A DNA stretch of 64,000 bases from Pseudophaeomoniella oleicola (lineage: Eukaryota; Ascomycota; Eurotiomycetes; Phaeomoniellales; Phaeomoniellaceae), in NCBI GenBank assembly GCA_003868215.1, contig QWDQ01000017.1, forward strand, positions 1 through 64,000. The letters run 5' to 3'. Positions 34,401-45,843 of the stretch are shown here, one piece after another. Each line of letters starts with the position of its first letter. Positions within the stretch are counted from its first letter, which is position 1. The notes beneath the pieces are model-generated. The model saw only the letters and a list, made by a program, of their open reading frames with translations. It was not told the origin of the DNA and did no database searches. Position numbers and translations under genes: made by a program.

Positions 34401-36004
34401 CATAGAAGGCATGTCCATGCATTGGTGCGCTAGTAGAGTTGCTCGTGGTGAGCCCCAGCGCTCCTGAATCGCTCGATGCTACAGACGCGGCATCGAATGT
34501 GTCTGCGCGGCTGTCGGAGATGGAAGAATTCGAGCTAATACTGTATAACGTACTAGCAGTGGCTTTGGCAAGAGCGAAGTGGAGACGTCGATGTGCCCGT
34601 TCAACGATGCTCGTGATTTTCTTCCTTTCATCATGCCGTCCAAACGTCCTGCTTGGAAGAATGAAAAATGAGGAGACATCTTTCGTACCGATGTGATACT
34701 CTTCAAGGGCTTTCGTATCCCCCTCTTCCAATAGCTTTGCAACATCCATCAGGTCATGTTTGACTCCTGATATAGAGTTATATCGGTCATCCATAACCCT
34801 AGCCGTCATTTTGGCGATGATTCTTGACAGGACTGGCGGTACATCCTCACGCTGGTTCAATACCAGAGGTATCCGGCCGGCCAAGACATTTTGTACTATT
34901 TCGAGACTGGTGGACCCTTCGACAGCAGGCGCACCGGTCAGCATGTAGTACAACAATATACCAAAGCTGTAGATATCAGTCCGTGTGTCTGGTTCCACAG
35001 CTAATCGGCCTGTCTGCTCCGGTGCCATGAATTGTAGCTTATCCTTGCTGCCAACATTTTGATTCAATGCTGACCAGCCATTTGTAGACAGCATGTTTTC
35101 GAACGCTCGAGGGCCGTTCCCGCTATTGACAAGCCTGACATCGCCTGTCTCGCGATTGAAGTGAAATGTGTCCGGCCGGATCTCTCCATGGATCGCATGT
35201 GCTCCATGATGCAGTAATTCCAGAGTCTCTGCTGCACCAATAGCGAAATCAAGTGCTGTCAGCAGAGGAACTTCTGGTGTCTCCAGCACGATAGTGCCTT
35301 TAGGGCGTTCATGCAGACCATAATGCCCAGCACCGAACGATGGAAGCAGCTGCCGCAAGTAATTAGGACCAGGGTTTTCGAAGATAGCCACCAATATAGG
35401 TTTATTGTCTCCTGGTGAAGTTGCCAGCCTAGTCAATTCGATCGGCTTGACAGTATGTCTGCCTTCCGGATCTAAAGTCTGTATGAGGTATCTATTGTAT
35501 GAGAATTCCCGTTCTAGTCGAACGTGCGAAATAGAGATTCGAGCAACTACAGGCGTCCATGCAAGCTCAGGTTCCTTGGGAGAAGTGATGGCGCCATCTG
35601 CGTCACTCAAGGTACTCCGGTGGTGTCGAAACGGTGGGCGGAGATCAGGCCTAGGAGAACCGTTCGTTGAACTTGTACGACGCGAGGTAGTAGAAACCGA
35701 TCGACCGATACTTGATTCTTGCTCTGGATTGTGGCGGATTCCAAAGACTTGCCTACAGAAGTGAAAGACACAGTCAGCCTGTGCGCAACGCCTGGGATCA
35801 AGCGGTAGACAAACCAATTATCGTAGGACGAATGAAATGGCTCGATCTTGCGAAATTGTCAGTCTCGTTTCACGTCGTAGCAGATTCCGAGCAACGCACC
35901 GTCTCATCCCAAGTATAACCCGGTATTTGAGCGAGCCTCTCATAGAGCCTCTCCGGTAGGATCGGTAGATCCTCTCCTAGCACGCCCATCCCCTTTCGAT
36001 GCAT
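28472..36004 (-). CDS. group X hybrid histidine kinase with N-terminal kinase-like domain
   Basis: Five exons by hand: 35900-36004, 35815-35846, 30104-35752, 29814-30004 and 28472-29754; phases sum to 2,419 residues. Domain order: protein-kinase-like region (about 110-380), AAA-type ATPase with Walker A GGQGSGKT (566-573), a long helical middle, GAF domain (about 1640-1800), coiled coil, HisKA with phospho-acceptor His about 1883 (NVSHELRTPLNG), HATPase with SVQDTGIGI and GGSGLGLS, and a C-terminal receiver with phospho-acceptor Asp about 2208 (LVLMDCQMPVMDG). This is the layout of fungal group X kinases (S. pombe Mak2/Mak3 type), which feed a phosphorelay to Ypd1 and response regulators in stress sensing. 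The kinase-like domain has HGEIRP in place of HRDLKP and NSG in place of DFG, so it is probably a pseudokinase. A second ATG at 35989 is an alternative start. Confidence 0.93.
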
Positions 36005-37123
36005 TTGTGTCCAGACCCCCGCAGCACTTCAGACCATTGCGCCCTGCGATTCGCTTTTGTATCTCACGCGCGAGATGTTCAGAAACTACTGCAGCAGTCG
36101 TCGCCTTTTCCAATCAAGCGGCAGCTCTTCAAAGCGGTCTCCTCTAACTCACAGATCTTCAGGCGGGCGATCTGCACATTGGATAGTGCGGGTGAGTGCG
36201 CCAGGTAGATAGCGTAGGTTGATTGCGGAAACTGGAGGAGGCACCGGCTTCTGTATAATTATGGATTGCCTTGGTAGAGTGCTCTGTCGACTTGCCGATT
36301 GCGTATATACAATTCTCGTGCAGGCAGGTACGGTGCGCATGCGTGAGAGTGTTGGCGACGGTGAAATTACAGAAGAGGGTTGATCTACAGTAATGTACGG
36401 TAGGGGTTCCGCAGATAACACGGTACACGCCGGGTACGATGTGAATGATGGCTCAGCTCTCAGCTTTCAGCCAAATACTGCAGCCATTTACGTGGGAGGT
36501 AGGGATCCTACGGAGGTCTGCAATTAGGTGGCAATACTGCGTACAGCACAGTGGTTTACTCATGACCTCTACAACACGGTAGCCCTAGAAAAGTCCCTAA
36601 GCGTCAGGTTTTCTTCATGATCGAGCCTGCTCATATTACTGTACCTGTAGATTCTGCCTTACAGGTCCCTGACAAAGTACTACGTATGGGTTTTGGTGGT
36701 GGAGGAGGTGTCACAATCGGCCGCCAATTGAAACCAACAGCGGCCCTGAAGACCACTTTTCATAGTTAAGATTCGGCGCATCCTAATCAGCAAGTGGACC
36801 TAGAATATTGATGACTAAGGACGTTATGGCGTCTACTACTGTACTACGTACAACGCACCGAGGCCCTAATACCTTAATACCTTAATGCCTATAACCCCTG
36901 CCAGAGCGGCTCAGAGGGTTGCCAAAAAGTAAACCAAAGCACTGGGGAAGGGAAGGGTCCTGACCGTCTCGCCGTACGTTGTCACGCCGCCCGATAGGAA
37001 AAGAACATGAGTGGAGAGCGAAAGTACACCACTGTACCACGTAATAATAGATTCAATATGGGTTGTAGTCTTCATCTTGGGGATCGCGGCATATAACAGG
37101 ATCTACTCGTCAGGAGAAGAAGC
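36005..37123. promoter_or_regulatory. divergent upstream region, kinase / LCCL genes
   Basis: About 1.1 kb between two divergent genes. TACTACGTA half-palindromes occur near 36678 and 36842. Short open frames have no protein-like sequence. Function as a promoter is inferred from position only. Confidence 0.55.
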
Positions 37124-39124
37124 ATGTCTGCCGATAGAGAGGTCCTTCTACGGCCTTTGGACGCCGGCTCCCGCAATTCCAACGATTCACTTTCTGGGTC
37201 GGAGAGTCTCGTTATCGTCGGTGGCAGTCCAGGCCATGTTGAATCAGGATCAGGATACAACGAATCACTCAGGTACTTGAAGTACGATGCCTCTGAGGAC
37301 GCTTCCGATACCTTCCTCGGAAAGATCATACGGTGGTTGCAGGGGCCAAACCCTCCACGAGTGTTGACCATACACCCGATCTTCCCCAACTTCCAGACTT
37401 GGCCAGTACGGCTGCTCGAGCGATTTCGATTCAGATCCTATCTTCTCATTGGTACATATGCCGCTTGGTTTATATTTTCAGCCTTGATACTCTATCGCTC
37501 GGTCAACTCATGTTCAATTGGACAATACGGACAACCTGTACGGTTCTCCTGCCAATCAAGGTTCTGGAAAGATGGGCCTTCATGTGGTTTGAATGGCCAG
37601 AGCTGCGAGCCGTTCACGAACGTGACGTTTCCTTTTCATTGTCCATCTAGTTGCGAGGGTGCGAAGATTTGGACTCCCTATAAGATTGGCACACAAGAAA
37701 TTGTATACAGGAACCTCGTGATCGGCGGGCCGAAGGGACCTGAGCAAGACCGTCACTTTATCTACCGTGGAGACTCTTTCATCTGCGGTGCTGCCAGGCA
37801 TGCTGGTTTGATATCAGACATCTACGGTGGAGCGGGAGTTGTTTCGCTTGTTGGAGAGCAGAGCGACTATCCGGGAGTACATGCGAACGGGATATCAAGC
37901 ATTGGTTTCCTCCCAAGTTTCCCACTGTCCTTCACCTTCCTACCAGTTCAAGAGAGCATCCCCGAGGCGTGCAAAGATCCACGGTGGTCGCTTCTAATCA
38001 TCTCAGTCATATGCACCTCATGCATCTCTCTCTTCGTCGTTTCTCCTCCAGTTTTCTTTTGGTCTTGCTTTACCATCATTTACTTCACGGTCGCCCTAGG
38101 CACTGATCCTCCCGACTACTCCGACTTCAATGAGGTGATATCGTCTGCTTTTGCACGCTTCCTCCCCTCCGCCTTTGTTGCCGCCGTTATCTACAAATAC
38201 TGCGTCCGCCGTACAGTCACCGACCTCACCGCGCAATACGAAAAGACCGTTCTCTGGCTTGGGGCGTGCTATGTCGGCGGTCTAAACGACTACACCTTCG
38301 ACAATCTCCCCATCCAACGGCTCACTCCCCACGATCTTCGTTCGCAAGCCGGAGCTATTCCAACACTCATTGCCATCATCACTACCCTGGTCACCATAAC
38401 AATAACCCAAGCATATGCATTTCGCCTCGAAGGTCGACTGCCTCAATACCTCAAATTGTACGCGATCCTCGTAATCACGCTCCTCACCTTCGTCGTAATC
38501 CCCAGTCTCCATCTTCGCATCCATCACTACGTTCTTGCCCTACTTCTGCTCCCCGGCACATCCCTCCAAACGCGACCCAGCCTCCTCTACCAAGGCCTCC
38601 TAGTCGGCCTCTTCATCAGCGGCGTTGCAAGATGGGGCTACGCCTCCATCCTGGAAACCGACGCCCTCCTCTTCGCCGACGGGCCTGTTGGCGGCGCGAT
38701 CCCGGCCTTGCCTCCACCGCTCCTGAACACCTCAACAACCATCTCCTTCAACCTCTCGACCCTCACCTCCCCATCCATCCTGACCCAACCCTCGACCTCA
38801 CCGTCTGCCTTACCGACCAGACTATCCATCCTCCTCAACGACGTCGAACGCTACCGTACCTCTCAACCTCACCTCTCCAACTCCGCCATCACCACAGCCG
38901 CCGACCCCGACAACTCCATCGACCCCTTCTCTCAGTCCTCAGAACCCTTCTTCAACACAACAAGACGCCACCCCACCGAACCCGAATACATTCGCATCGC
39001 ATACGTCCGAACGAGTCGAATGGGCAAAGACATCGTCGGCGATTACTCAGAGGCCGGCATCTGGTGGGGCAATGGATCATGGACAGCAGCAGTAGCAGCA
39101 GCATCTCCAGAAGAAGACGAATGA
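37124..39124 (+). CDS. LCCL-domain multi-pass membrane protein
   Basis: Intronless, 666 residues. After a hydrophilic N-terminus, a membrane helix (about 105-123) leads into a Cys-rich LCCL domain (about 160-275). The domain contains CEPFTNVTFPFHCPSSC, VYRNLVIGG, YRGDSFICGAARHAG and the GEQSDYPGVHANGISSI block. At least six further hydrophobic segments follow (roughly 289-307, 310-326, 343-360, 411-431, 444-460 and 488-505), and then a Ser/Thr/Pro-rich tail. LCCL-domain membrane proteins are widespread in filamentous fungi; the biochemical role is unknown, with the LCCL fold thought to bind a ligand. The Cys-rich domain would face the lumen or outside. The start was chosen as the first ATG in frame with the first helix. 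Confidence 0.82.
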   Translation: MSADREVLLRPLDAGSRNSNDSLSGSESLVIVGGSPGHVESGSGYNESLRYLKYDASEDASDTFLGKIIRWLQGPNPPRVLTIHPIFPNFQTWPVRLLERFRFRSYLLIGTYAAWFIFSALILYRSVNSCSIGQYGQPVRFSCQSRFWKDGPSCGLNGQSCEPFTNVTFPFHCPSSCEGAKIWTPYKIGTQEIVYRNLVIGGPKGPEQDRHFIYRGDSFICGAARHAGLISDIYGGAGVVSLVGEQSDYPGVHANGISSIGFLPSFPLSFTFLPVQESIPEACKDPRWSLLIISVICTSCISLFVVSPPVFFWSCFTIIYFTVALGTDPPDYSDFNEVISSAFARFLPSAFVAAVIYKYCVRRTVTDLTAQYEKTVLWLGACYVGGLNDYTFDNLPIQRLTPHDLRSQAGAIPTLIAIITTLVTITITQAYAFRLEGRLPQYLKLYAILVITLLTFVVIPSLHLRIHHYVLALLLLPGTSLQTRPSLLYQGLLVGLFISGVARWGYASILETDALLFADGPVGGAIPALPPPLLNTSTTISFNLSTLTSPSILTQPSTSPSALPTRLSILLNDVERYRTSQPHLSNSAITTAADPDNSIDPFSQSSEPFFNTTRRHPTEPEYIRIAYVRTSRMGKDIVGDYSEAGIWWGNGSWTAAVAAASPEEDE

Positions 39125-39585
39125 TGATGGTCCGTGAGCTACCTATTTTAGGTACCTAAGTAAATGATACCTACCTGGGTGAGTAGGTGGATGGAACATT
39201 GGGTAATGAACATATAGAGAAAAGAAAAGTACATGCTATGTATATACATCATCTTGCTTTACAACAGAAAGATACGACATCAATCTTCTTTTCGATGCAT
39301 ATATATATATATATATTACCTCACATACATAGAAATCTTTCAATGCTCATCCAAGAAACTCTATGTTATTTACCTAGGTAGTTAACAGCAGCTATAATAT
39401 GTAGTAGTAGCTATAGTAAATAGATAAAAAAAGGGTTTGGTTGGGGTCTCTCCCACCCATATAGACGTCAAACATCATATTTACAATCGCATCTCCCACC
39501 TACCTCCTAAGTAATTCCAAACATTCAAAACACACACACGCACACAACATCTACCAAACCAAAATATAGTGCCTTACTCGACTAC
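39125..39585. other. convergent 3' intergenic region with AT repeat
   Basis: Between LCCL (+) and SYP1 (-). It contains an (AT)9 repeat (39299-39316), a perfect TACCTAGGTA palindrome (39371-39380), an AGGTACCT palindrome near 39150 and a CA-rich tract (about 39530-39548). No gene. Confidence 0.65.
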
Positions 39586-42442
39586 CTATGCAGAATACCG
39601 TCCACTAACGAGCTTTCTGGTCACGGGGACCGAAGTCCAAGTCTTGGTCGGCGTCGTAGCGACGCTCTCGTCGGCAAATGGGTCAACGTCCGCCGAAGCA
39701 CCCGATACCGCACTGATGCCGAGAGAGCTACCGCTTTGCCCTTGCAGTTCCCATTTGGCTTCGATGTGTCCGGCTTTGGGAGGTGGGCCAGCCGTCATGA
39801 AGCGGCCGAGAAGTCGTTGTGGTGTGGCAGTGACCAGCATTTCCGGCATCTTCCAGACAATTGCGGATTGTTTACGTTTGAAAGATGCACCCTCCGTAGG
39901 TGCCATCATAGCATTGACGGACTTGCCATTTTCCCCTGAGACGTCGAGGCTAACAGTCAAGGCAAAGTTTCTCAGTGTTATAGAGTCCGTCCCGTCGGGT
40001 AGGCTAAATGAGGGATTCAGGCTGTAGCCAATGATGACAGATGCTTGAGATTCCTGTAATTGCCATGCGTGGGACAACATTACCGGTGAATAGACAGATG
40101 GATTTTCCGGATCCAGGTGAAGTTGATATTTGAAAGCGACAGTCGGCTGTGATTTTGTAATGTGCGATAAGCTCAATGAGTATTCACCAGCATTCTCCTC
40201 CTTATCTGCGGCGTTGGCGTGAACGAATGCCGGGTTCGCAGCCACTTTTTCCAGGAGCTGGAAATTGTCCAAACGGATCGTTTCGCCGGATTGATTATCC
40301 TCCCCTGCTATTGTGTTATATGCGAGAGCAACTTCACCAATGGCGAATGACTTAGACACCGCTCCATCTGTGAACCAGGTGTTGACAGTCTCAACTACGG
40401 ATGCATTGAGTCCAGGATCATGTAGTTCAGGATGGCTGAATGCTCCACTGATGCTTGACAGAGTATGAGACGAATGTATCGAGGTAGCATCGGAAGCTCG
40501 ATCCTCTAGGATCGTTGCAGGGGTGCCGACATGTTTGTGCACCGGGGATGCAGCCGGCACAGTATGTCCTGTCGCTGCAGTAGATCCGCTGGCAAGCCCA
40601 GCAGAAGCTACACCTGTCGGAGTTCCATTGGGGGATTGCATTGGCTCAGGGTTGGGAATAAATATCGTATTCCTCACGTCGCGGCGACCTCGCATGCTAC
40701 CCTGGGGCCTGAGAAAGGACTGCTGTGCTTGCTGGAGAGATGTCAGAGCCAGCATTGGACAGAAAGATACCGCACTTACCATACGTAGTTGACTAGCCAC
40801 CGTATCAAATGCTTCCTGCGCTTCACCCTCATCCTCCTGTATTGGTTTGTCACGAATACGCAATCCCCGGAGAGCATCTTCGTTCTCCCCATTCACTGCA
40901 GCAGCTTCTTGTTGGGCTTGTGTGATGGCATCCAGTCGCGATGGTTCTTCTGACATTGGAGCTATCGTAGATGGAGGTTGCGCAGCTTGAAAGTCACCAG
41001 CTTGAGCAGTAGTTGGCGGGACTACGAGAGAAGGTGGACTTAGATGCTGTGGCGACGCAGGGCCATTTGTGGCCGGACCTGGTGCAGGAGTGATTTCATC
41101 CACCATATGATGCGGCTGCAGCCCCGCTGGTTGGGCCTGCAGAGGTTCTTGTAATTCTTGAGGCGCGGAGAGTTGAGGAGTCAACTCCTCATCGCGAGAT
41201 GCTACTGGGGTCAGATCACGGGCTGTGGCAGGCGGAGACTCGACTTGGTGGAAACTCCGCGATGTGTCCTCTCTTCTGAAGAACCCACGTGACTTCTTCG
41301 CCTTGTCAGGTGAAGGCGCGTTTGGAGGGGGGAGGAAACTCTTTCGGCGACCCATGACTGTCCCGAGTCTTTTGATACCACCGAGCGCACTGTGACGTGG
41401 AGTTTCTGCACATGTTAGAACTAGTCATCAGGGTCTGCTGGGGTATTCTCACCTGGCTTCGGCCGCTCCTGCGGCGCAGGTCGATGAGGCGATCGGTCCT
41501 CTCTTATCCTAGGAGGTGGAGGCAATGGCGGCACGACTGACGCAACTGGACCAGCTGGACCAGCTATTGAGCTTCGCCTGCGCGGCAAATTTACCTGGTT
41601 CTCAATTGTTCGGGCCGCGAATGTCTTTATCTCGTCTGCCGTCTCAATTGTCAGCAGCGCATTCAGGCATGACTCCGTTGTTGCCCGACTGCGCTCAATC
41701 TGGTCGGCTTCGTGGGTCTGGTACTGCGTGAGGACATCCCTCAGATGGTTCAGACGTGTCTCATCTGCAGCCTGAAGTTGTTCGAATACATATGGCGCTT
41801 GGGACTCCCACTGAGACGTTGCATCATCCACAGTTCCATTTGCATGGTCAGGTCTGCCCCTGTCTCTGTGTTTGTCTGCTTTTTTCTGCGCCGATTCCAA
41901 TTCCCTCACAACAGATCCCAAGTTGCCCTGAATGGTGGACATGGACTGCATTTCCCGGTTCCTTGATGCATAGTGGCGCAGTGGCGTCTCGACATCAGTA
42001 TCAATCTTTGCTGCAAAATTCTCGTGGGCTTGCGCGATATCTTCGGCTGCTGCAACAATGCGCTGCCATGGAGTCTGAAAAATGCTAAAGAACGTCAGAG
42101 CTATCAATTGGTGACAATTGGTAGTCATACCCTAGTGCTGCTGCTCCATCTTGCTGGTGCCTTCTTGCGAGCTTGCGCAGTCCTTGTGCATATGCCTCTT
42201 CGACCCTACGTCGTTCCTGTCTCCCGGTGAGCTTCAGCTTGTCACGGATCAATCGGCATCCTTACAGCAAGCCAGTCGGCGATATCCACATTGATCTTGT
42301 TTATGAGCCTGACGCGATCATTGAGCACGTTGACGGCCTGGCCCGGTTGCAGCGACGTCTATCGCAGGTCAGCGAGATTCACGGGTGGGGTGTCTGCTTG
42401 TCGTACCAGTAAATTGGGATACTCTTGTCTTGTGAGGTCCAT
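39586..42442 (-). CDS. SYP1: F-BAR / muniscin endocytic adaptor Syp1
   Basis: Six exons by hand: 42407-42442, 42266-42358, 42131-42216, 41453-42084, 40780-41405 and 39586-40731, in phase, 872 residues. Syp1 (FCHo relative) binds curved plasma membrane at early clathrin-coated sites and recruits cargo and septin/actin regulators. The F-BAR domain covers about residues 10-270, with LNDRVRLINKINVDIADWL, ERRRVEEAYAQGLRKLARR, IFQTPWQRIVAAAEDIAQ and DVETPLRHYASR. A Pro-rich linker follows (SVVPPLPPPPR; TPRHSALGGIKRLGT), and the C-terminal muniscin homology domain begins near SMRGRRDVRNTIFIPNP. The intron at 40732-40779 is only 48 nt, a multiple of three and stop-free, so the open frame runs straight through it; the GTAAGT donor and CTGAC branch argue that it is spliced. 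Confidence 0.88.
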
Positions 42443-43142
42443 GTTGTCGCATCAGTCATCACCTTCGACGTACTGACCGTTGCTGAATGACGCGTACCAA
42501 AACGAGAAGCTCGAGGATATAGGTGTTATATGAAGTTCAGTGGGAGGTAGATATGTACAGTATATGGGGAGTTACGGTAACCACGAATATGACGAAAACA
42601 AAGAGGCAGGCAAATGGAAATTGAAGCTTTCCCCGAAATAACTTCTTAGGTAAGGTAGTGAGCCTCCATCCACCAAAACCCATAACACAGTAATTTATTG
42701 CCTACCTAATAGTTATTGACAGCAGCATTTTAATTATATTTGCCTACTACCTATGTGATACTACGTAAAGAATGGTTGGTTCGGTTAATCTTCCAGCAGC
42801 CTCAGAGCCTGCACACTGAAGCCCTGCAGTCAATGGTGAACATCCCACGAATGGCACGATTGGACGATATATAGTAGGGATGGTTGCCCCACGAAGCAGA
42901 TGATATATACAACAGTATTACGTGTCAGATGGCCTTATCTATCTCTACAGTTGAATGAAGTGGTTGACTTCTTTCTGGATTTTATAGATATGCAAATTCA
43001 TCAGTCCAGTAGCACCTGGTAGCGCGTCATTGTCTTGCAGTTGCTGGGTGGAATTTAATTAATGCACGGCGTTTGGGACCTCGGCTTCATTTGATGAGCT
43101 CAATCAAGTCGTATCCAATCCAAAGGAGCGTGTTCAGCCGCA
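42443..43142. promoter_or_regulatory. divergent upstream region SYP1 / kinase
   Basis: About 700 bases between divergent start codons. It is A/T-rich around 42660-42780 with a TACTACGTA half-palindrome near 42759. No gene seen. Confidence 0.55.
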
Positions 43143-44547
43143 ATGGCCGATCGGAACAAGTTAACATGGCAGAAAGGAATGGGCTTCTCTGACCGACTGT
43201 CCAATATCATTTCAATGTGAGGATCCTCTGCCTTTCCTCAATCCTCAACAGTGACTTCGATGACTTCAATGAGTACTTATTGGTGATCACCGTCATCTGA
43301 CCATCAACAGCACCACAGCACTGCAGAAGTACGACAAGAGTGGTAAAGACTACAATGCCTCTGATTTGGCGAAAGATCTTGAGAAGCAGGCATTCGAAGC
43401 GGCCGCGTCAAAGGTATTCAATAGGAACTGGCGAGGACACAGAGGCTAATAATCATAGGATGAATATGAAGCTCGTTGTCTTGAGATACAAGAGAGCATC
43501 AAGCCCAAAGACCACCCCGAGGATCCTGACCCGGAAGAAGAAGACGACACGAAGGACAAGCCTACCGCCACCATTGGACCGTATCAGAATGCCATCTATC
43601 ACAAAAATGGACTCTTTTCCACAGTATATAAAGCTTCCGCTGCTCCACTGGGGGAGAAAGCATCGAACATCAAACTGGTCGCTCTAAAGGTGACGACGCC
43701 ATCGGCAATGTCACCACCACATAACTCGGCCCGGGAAGTGAGAATACTAATGAACCTTACCTCGAAGGACTCGTGTACAGTACCACTCCTCGATGCCCTC
43801 ACGGAACCTGGAGGCCATCTTGTTTTAATCTTTCCGTTCATGCACTACGACCTCGAATTCTTGCAGCGCCGGCATCCGAACTCAATCACTCCAGAGCTCA
43901 AGGAACAAATCGAGACGTCACTGTTCTCAGCACTTGCCTATATCCACGACCGTGGCATTATACATCGTGATGTAAAGCCGTCCAATGTTCTGCTTCGCAC
44001 ACTCAACGGGCCTGTTTATCTTGCAGATTTTGGTATTGCATGGTCTCCCACCGACCCTGAATCTGAGCCGTCAGATCAGAAGATCACCGACGTCGGCACG
44101 ACGTGTTATCGGCCACCGGAGATTTTATTTGGATATACTGCCTATGACCATAGTCTGGACATGTGGGCCGCAGGATGTTTGATCGCCGAGCTTGAGCATC
44201 CTGAACACAAGCCATTATTCAATGCCGGACCAATTGGAAGCGATCTCGCATTGATTGCGAGTATATTTCACACACTGGGGACACCAGATGAGAGCAGCTG
44301 GCCGGTAAGAAGACTTCCCAGTCGTCTCGATATACCACTGATCCGAATTGTACTGACTTTACCATAGTCGAGTGTTTCCCTACCGGACTGGGGAAAAATG
44401 GCCTTTCGTCAATTCTCACCGCAGCCATGGCAAACTATAATGAGTGGCGCGTCGGAAAAAGCCATTGAGCTCATAAGCAAACTCGTTAAATACGAGATGT
44501 CAGAAAGATTGACAGCCAGGCATGCTATTGAATTTCTACGGCGGTGA
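43143..44547 (+). CDS. Csk1/Cak1-like CDK-activating protein kinase
   Basis: Four exons by hand: 43143-43216, 43311-43413, 43459-44304 and 44368-44547, in phase, 400 residues. The catalytic domain (about 100-395) has the ATP lysine in LVALKV, catalytic loop IIHRDVKPSNVLL, ADFGIAW, and the activation-segment end DVGTTCYRPPEILFG, giving a CMGC/CDK-like kinase. The loop before the lysine reads NGLFSTVYKA, lacking the first two glycines of GxGxxG, a feature of yeast Cak1-type kinases. The S. pombe relative Csk1 phosphorylates CDK activation loops; that role is inferred. An N-terminal extension of about 75 residues (MADRNKLTWQKGMGF...) is predicted helical and not part of the kinase fold. Confidence 0.82.
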
Positions 44548-45049
44548 AAGTTCGAGCTCCGCCTTCTCTATGTACAGCGAGAGACTCGCGATAAAACATC
44601 TTCCATAACAACACACAGACATGAGTTTCTGAAAATCAGGTATTCTATTACGAGCCGAAATGCGAAGGGAAGGCGAAGCACACAAGTCATACCTGCGACC
44701 GGCCTCCAAAATTGCCCGCTTCTAGCGAGTAAGCGGCGTAGCCTCGAGACAAGGACAATGACACTCTGCAGAGTATCGCCTTTAAAACCAGGAGTCGAGG
44801 TCATAGATGTTGATCAAGATGGATTCCAATCGACAATGCTCTTCAACGTGTTGGCAATGACAGACCGCCAATTCGAACCCAGTCGATACCCCAACAAATG
44901 GCCAACTCCTCCATACATGATCCTATATTCGCCTGAATATCACGAAGCCGGTCATCAGGATCCACTGAGACAGGTCTCATATCAAGACGGTAGACAGTCA
45001 AGTCGTAGAAGATAAGCAAGGCCATGACCCGGTCCGCTGTCCAATTAGG
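44548..45049. other. intergenic region, no clear gene
   Basis: Between the kinase stop and the end of the small minus-strand open frame. An 85-codon plus-strand frame at 44758 has no domain-like content and was not accepted. Confidence 0.5.
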
Positions 45050-45469
45050 TCAGATCAACGGTTTATTATTTCGATGCAAGCGTAGCATACGGTGGAATTG
45101 CAATTGCTTGAACTCCCAAATAGTCCTTGGAAACCCCCGATGTACCTCCCACTGCTCCCCTTTCCTCACCAACATCGTAGGATCCTTATCATCCTTATCC
45201 TTCGCACCTCTCCTCTCCAGTACCCGTCGTTTCTCGAGGCCGACCACTTCCCTTGCTTCGGGTGTCAAAGAACTAATAGGAGATATATGATGATTGGGTC
45301 TCCAGAGTCGACTGTTTCGTGCCGATGCCTCGCAATTCTTTATCCGCTCTTCAATGCTGGCGAGGCGGATCCCCACACCAAGCGTCGCACGATCTTGTTC
45401 GCGGGATTGGAGCTCATTCTGCAGAATTTGGAAGGCGTTAAGGCCAACCTCAGTCAGCTTCAAAGACAT
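45050..45469 (-). CDS. possible small hypothetical protein
   Basis: An open frame of 139 residues starting MSLKLTEVGLNAFQIL. I do not recognise the family. It has a helical N-terminal half (residues 1-50), a central PISSLTPEAREVVGLEKRR segment, a Lys/Asp-rich patch, and an aromatic/basic C-terminus (KGEQWEVHRGFPRTIWEF, then LQFHRMLRLHRNN). The composition is protein-like and unlike the surrounding short frames. Support is limited to length and composition. An upstream exon on the minus strand (about 45490-45640, containing SSFVVHRDWRFPYK) is possible, but no splice pair is convincing. Confidence 0.35.
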   Translation of the reverse strand: MSLKLTEVGLNAFQILQNELQSREQDRATLGVGIRLASIEERIKNCEASARNSRLWRPNHHISPISSLTPEAREVVGLEKRRVLERRGAKDKDDKDPTMLVRKGEQWEVHRGFPRTIWEFKQLQFHRMLRLHRNNKPLI

Positions 45470-45843
45470 GGAACGAGATCATGAGCAGAAAGACATGCTC
45501 GGACCTTGTACGGAAACCGCCAATCTCTATGGACCACGAACGACGAATTATGCAATATCGTGCTAGTAGAAGCGATTGGCATCATGGTCTCTAGTATCGG
45601 GTCCGTCCGCCGGGGAACAGTCATGGCATACGTCATGCCTGGTGGACAGAAACAAATCACACCTGTTTCTCTTCTATTTATCGTATGCTATCTCGACTTC
45701 AATGATCCAAAGCAAATCACGTCTACAAGAGAATCCGAGGTTTGGTTAAGGTTATACGTGCCTGAAGACAGAGGCTAGCGATCTTGTTGGACATGTATCT
45801 CATACGTCGGACCTGGCTGTAAACATCTCCCAAACAGCAGCTC
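45470..45843. other. intergenic region
   Basis: About 370 bases with nothing firm; it may contain an upstream exon of the hypothetical gene at 45050-45469. Confidence 0.45.

Noticed and set aside
44865-44885. GGTTCGAAT-like motif on the minus strand, considered as a tRNA T-loop
   Set aside because: The flanking bases cannot pair as a five-base T stem and no acceptor stem or D-loop is visible.
44758-45015. 85-codon plus-strand frame
   Set aside because: Not protein-like and without a partner exon.
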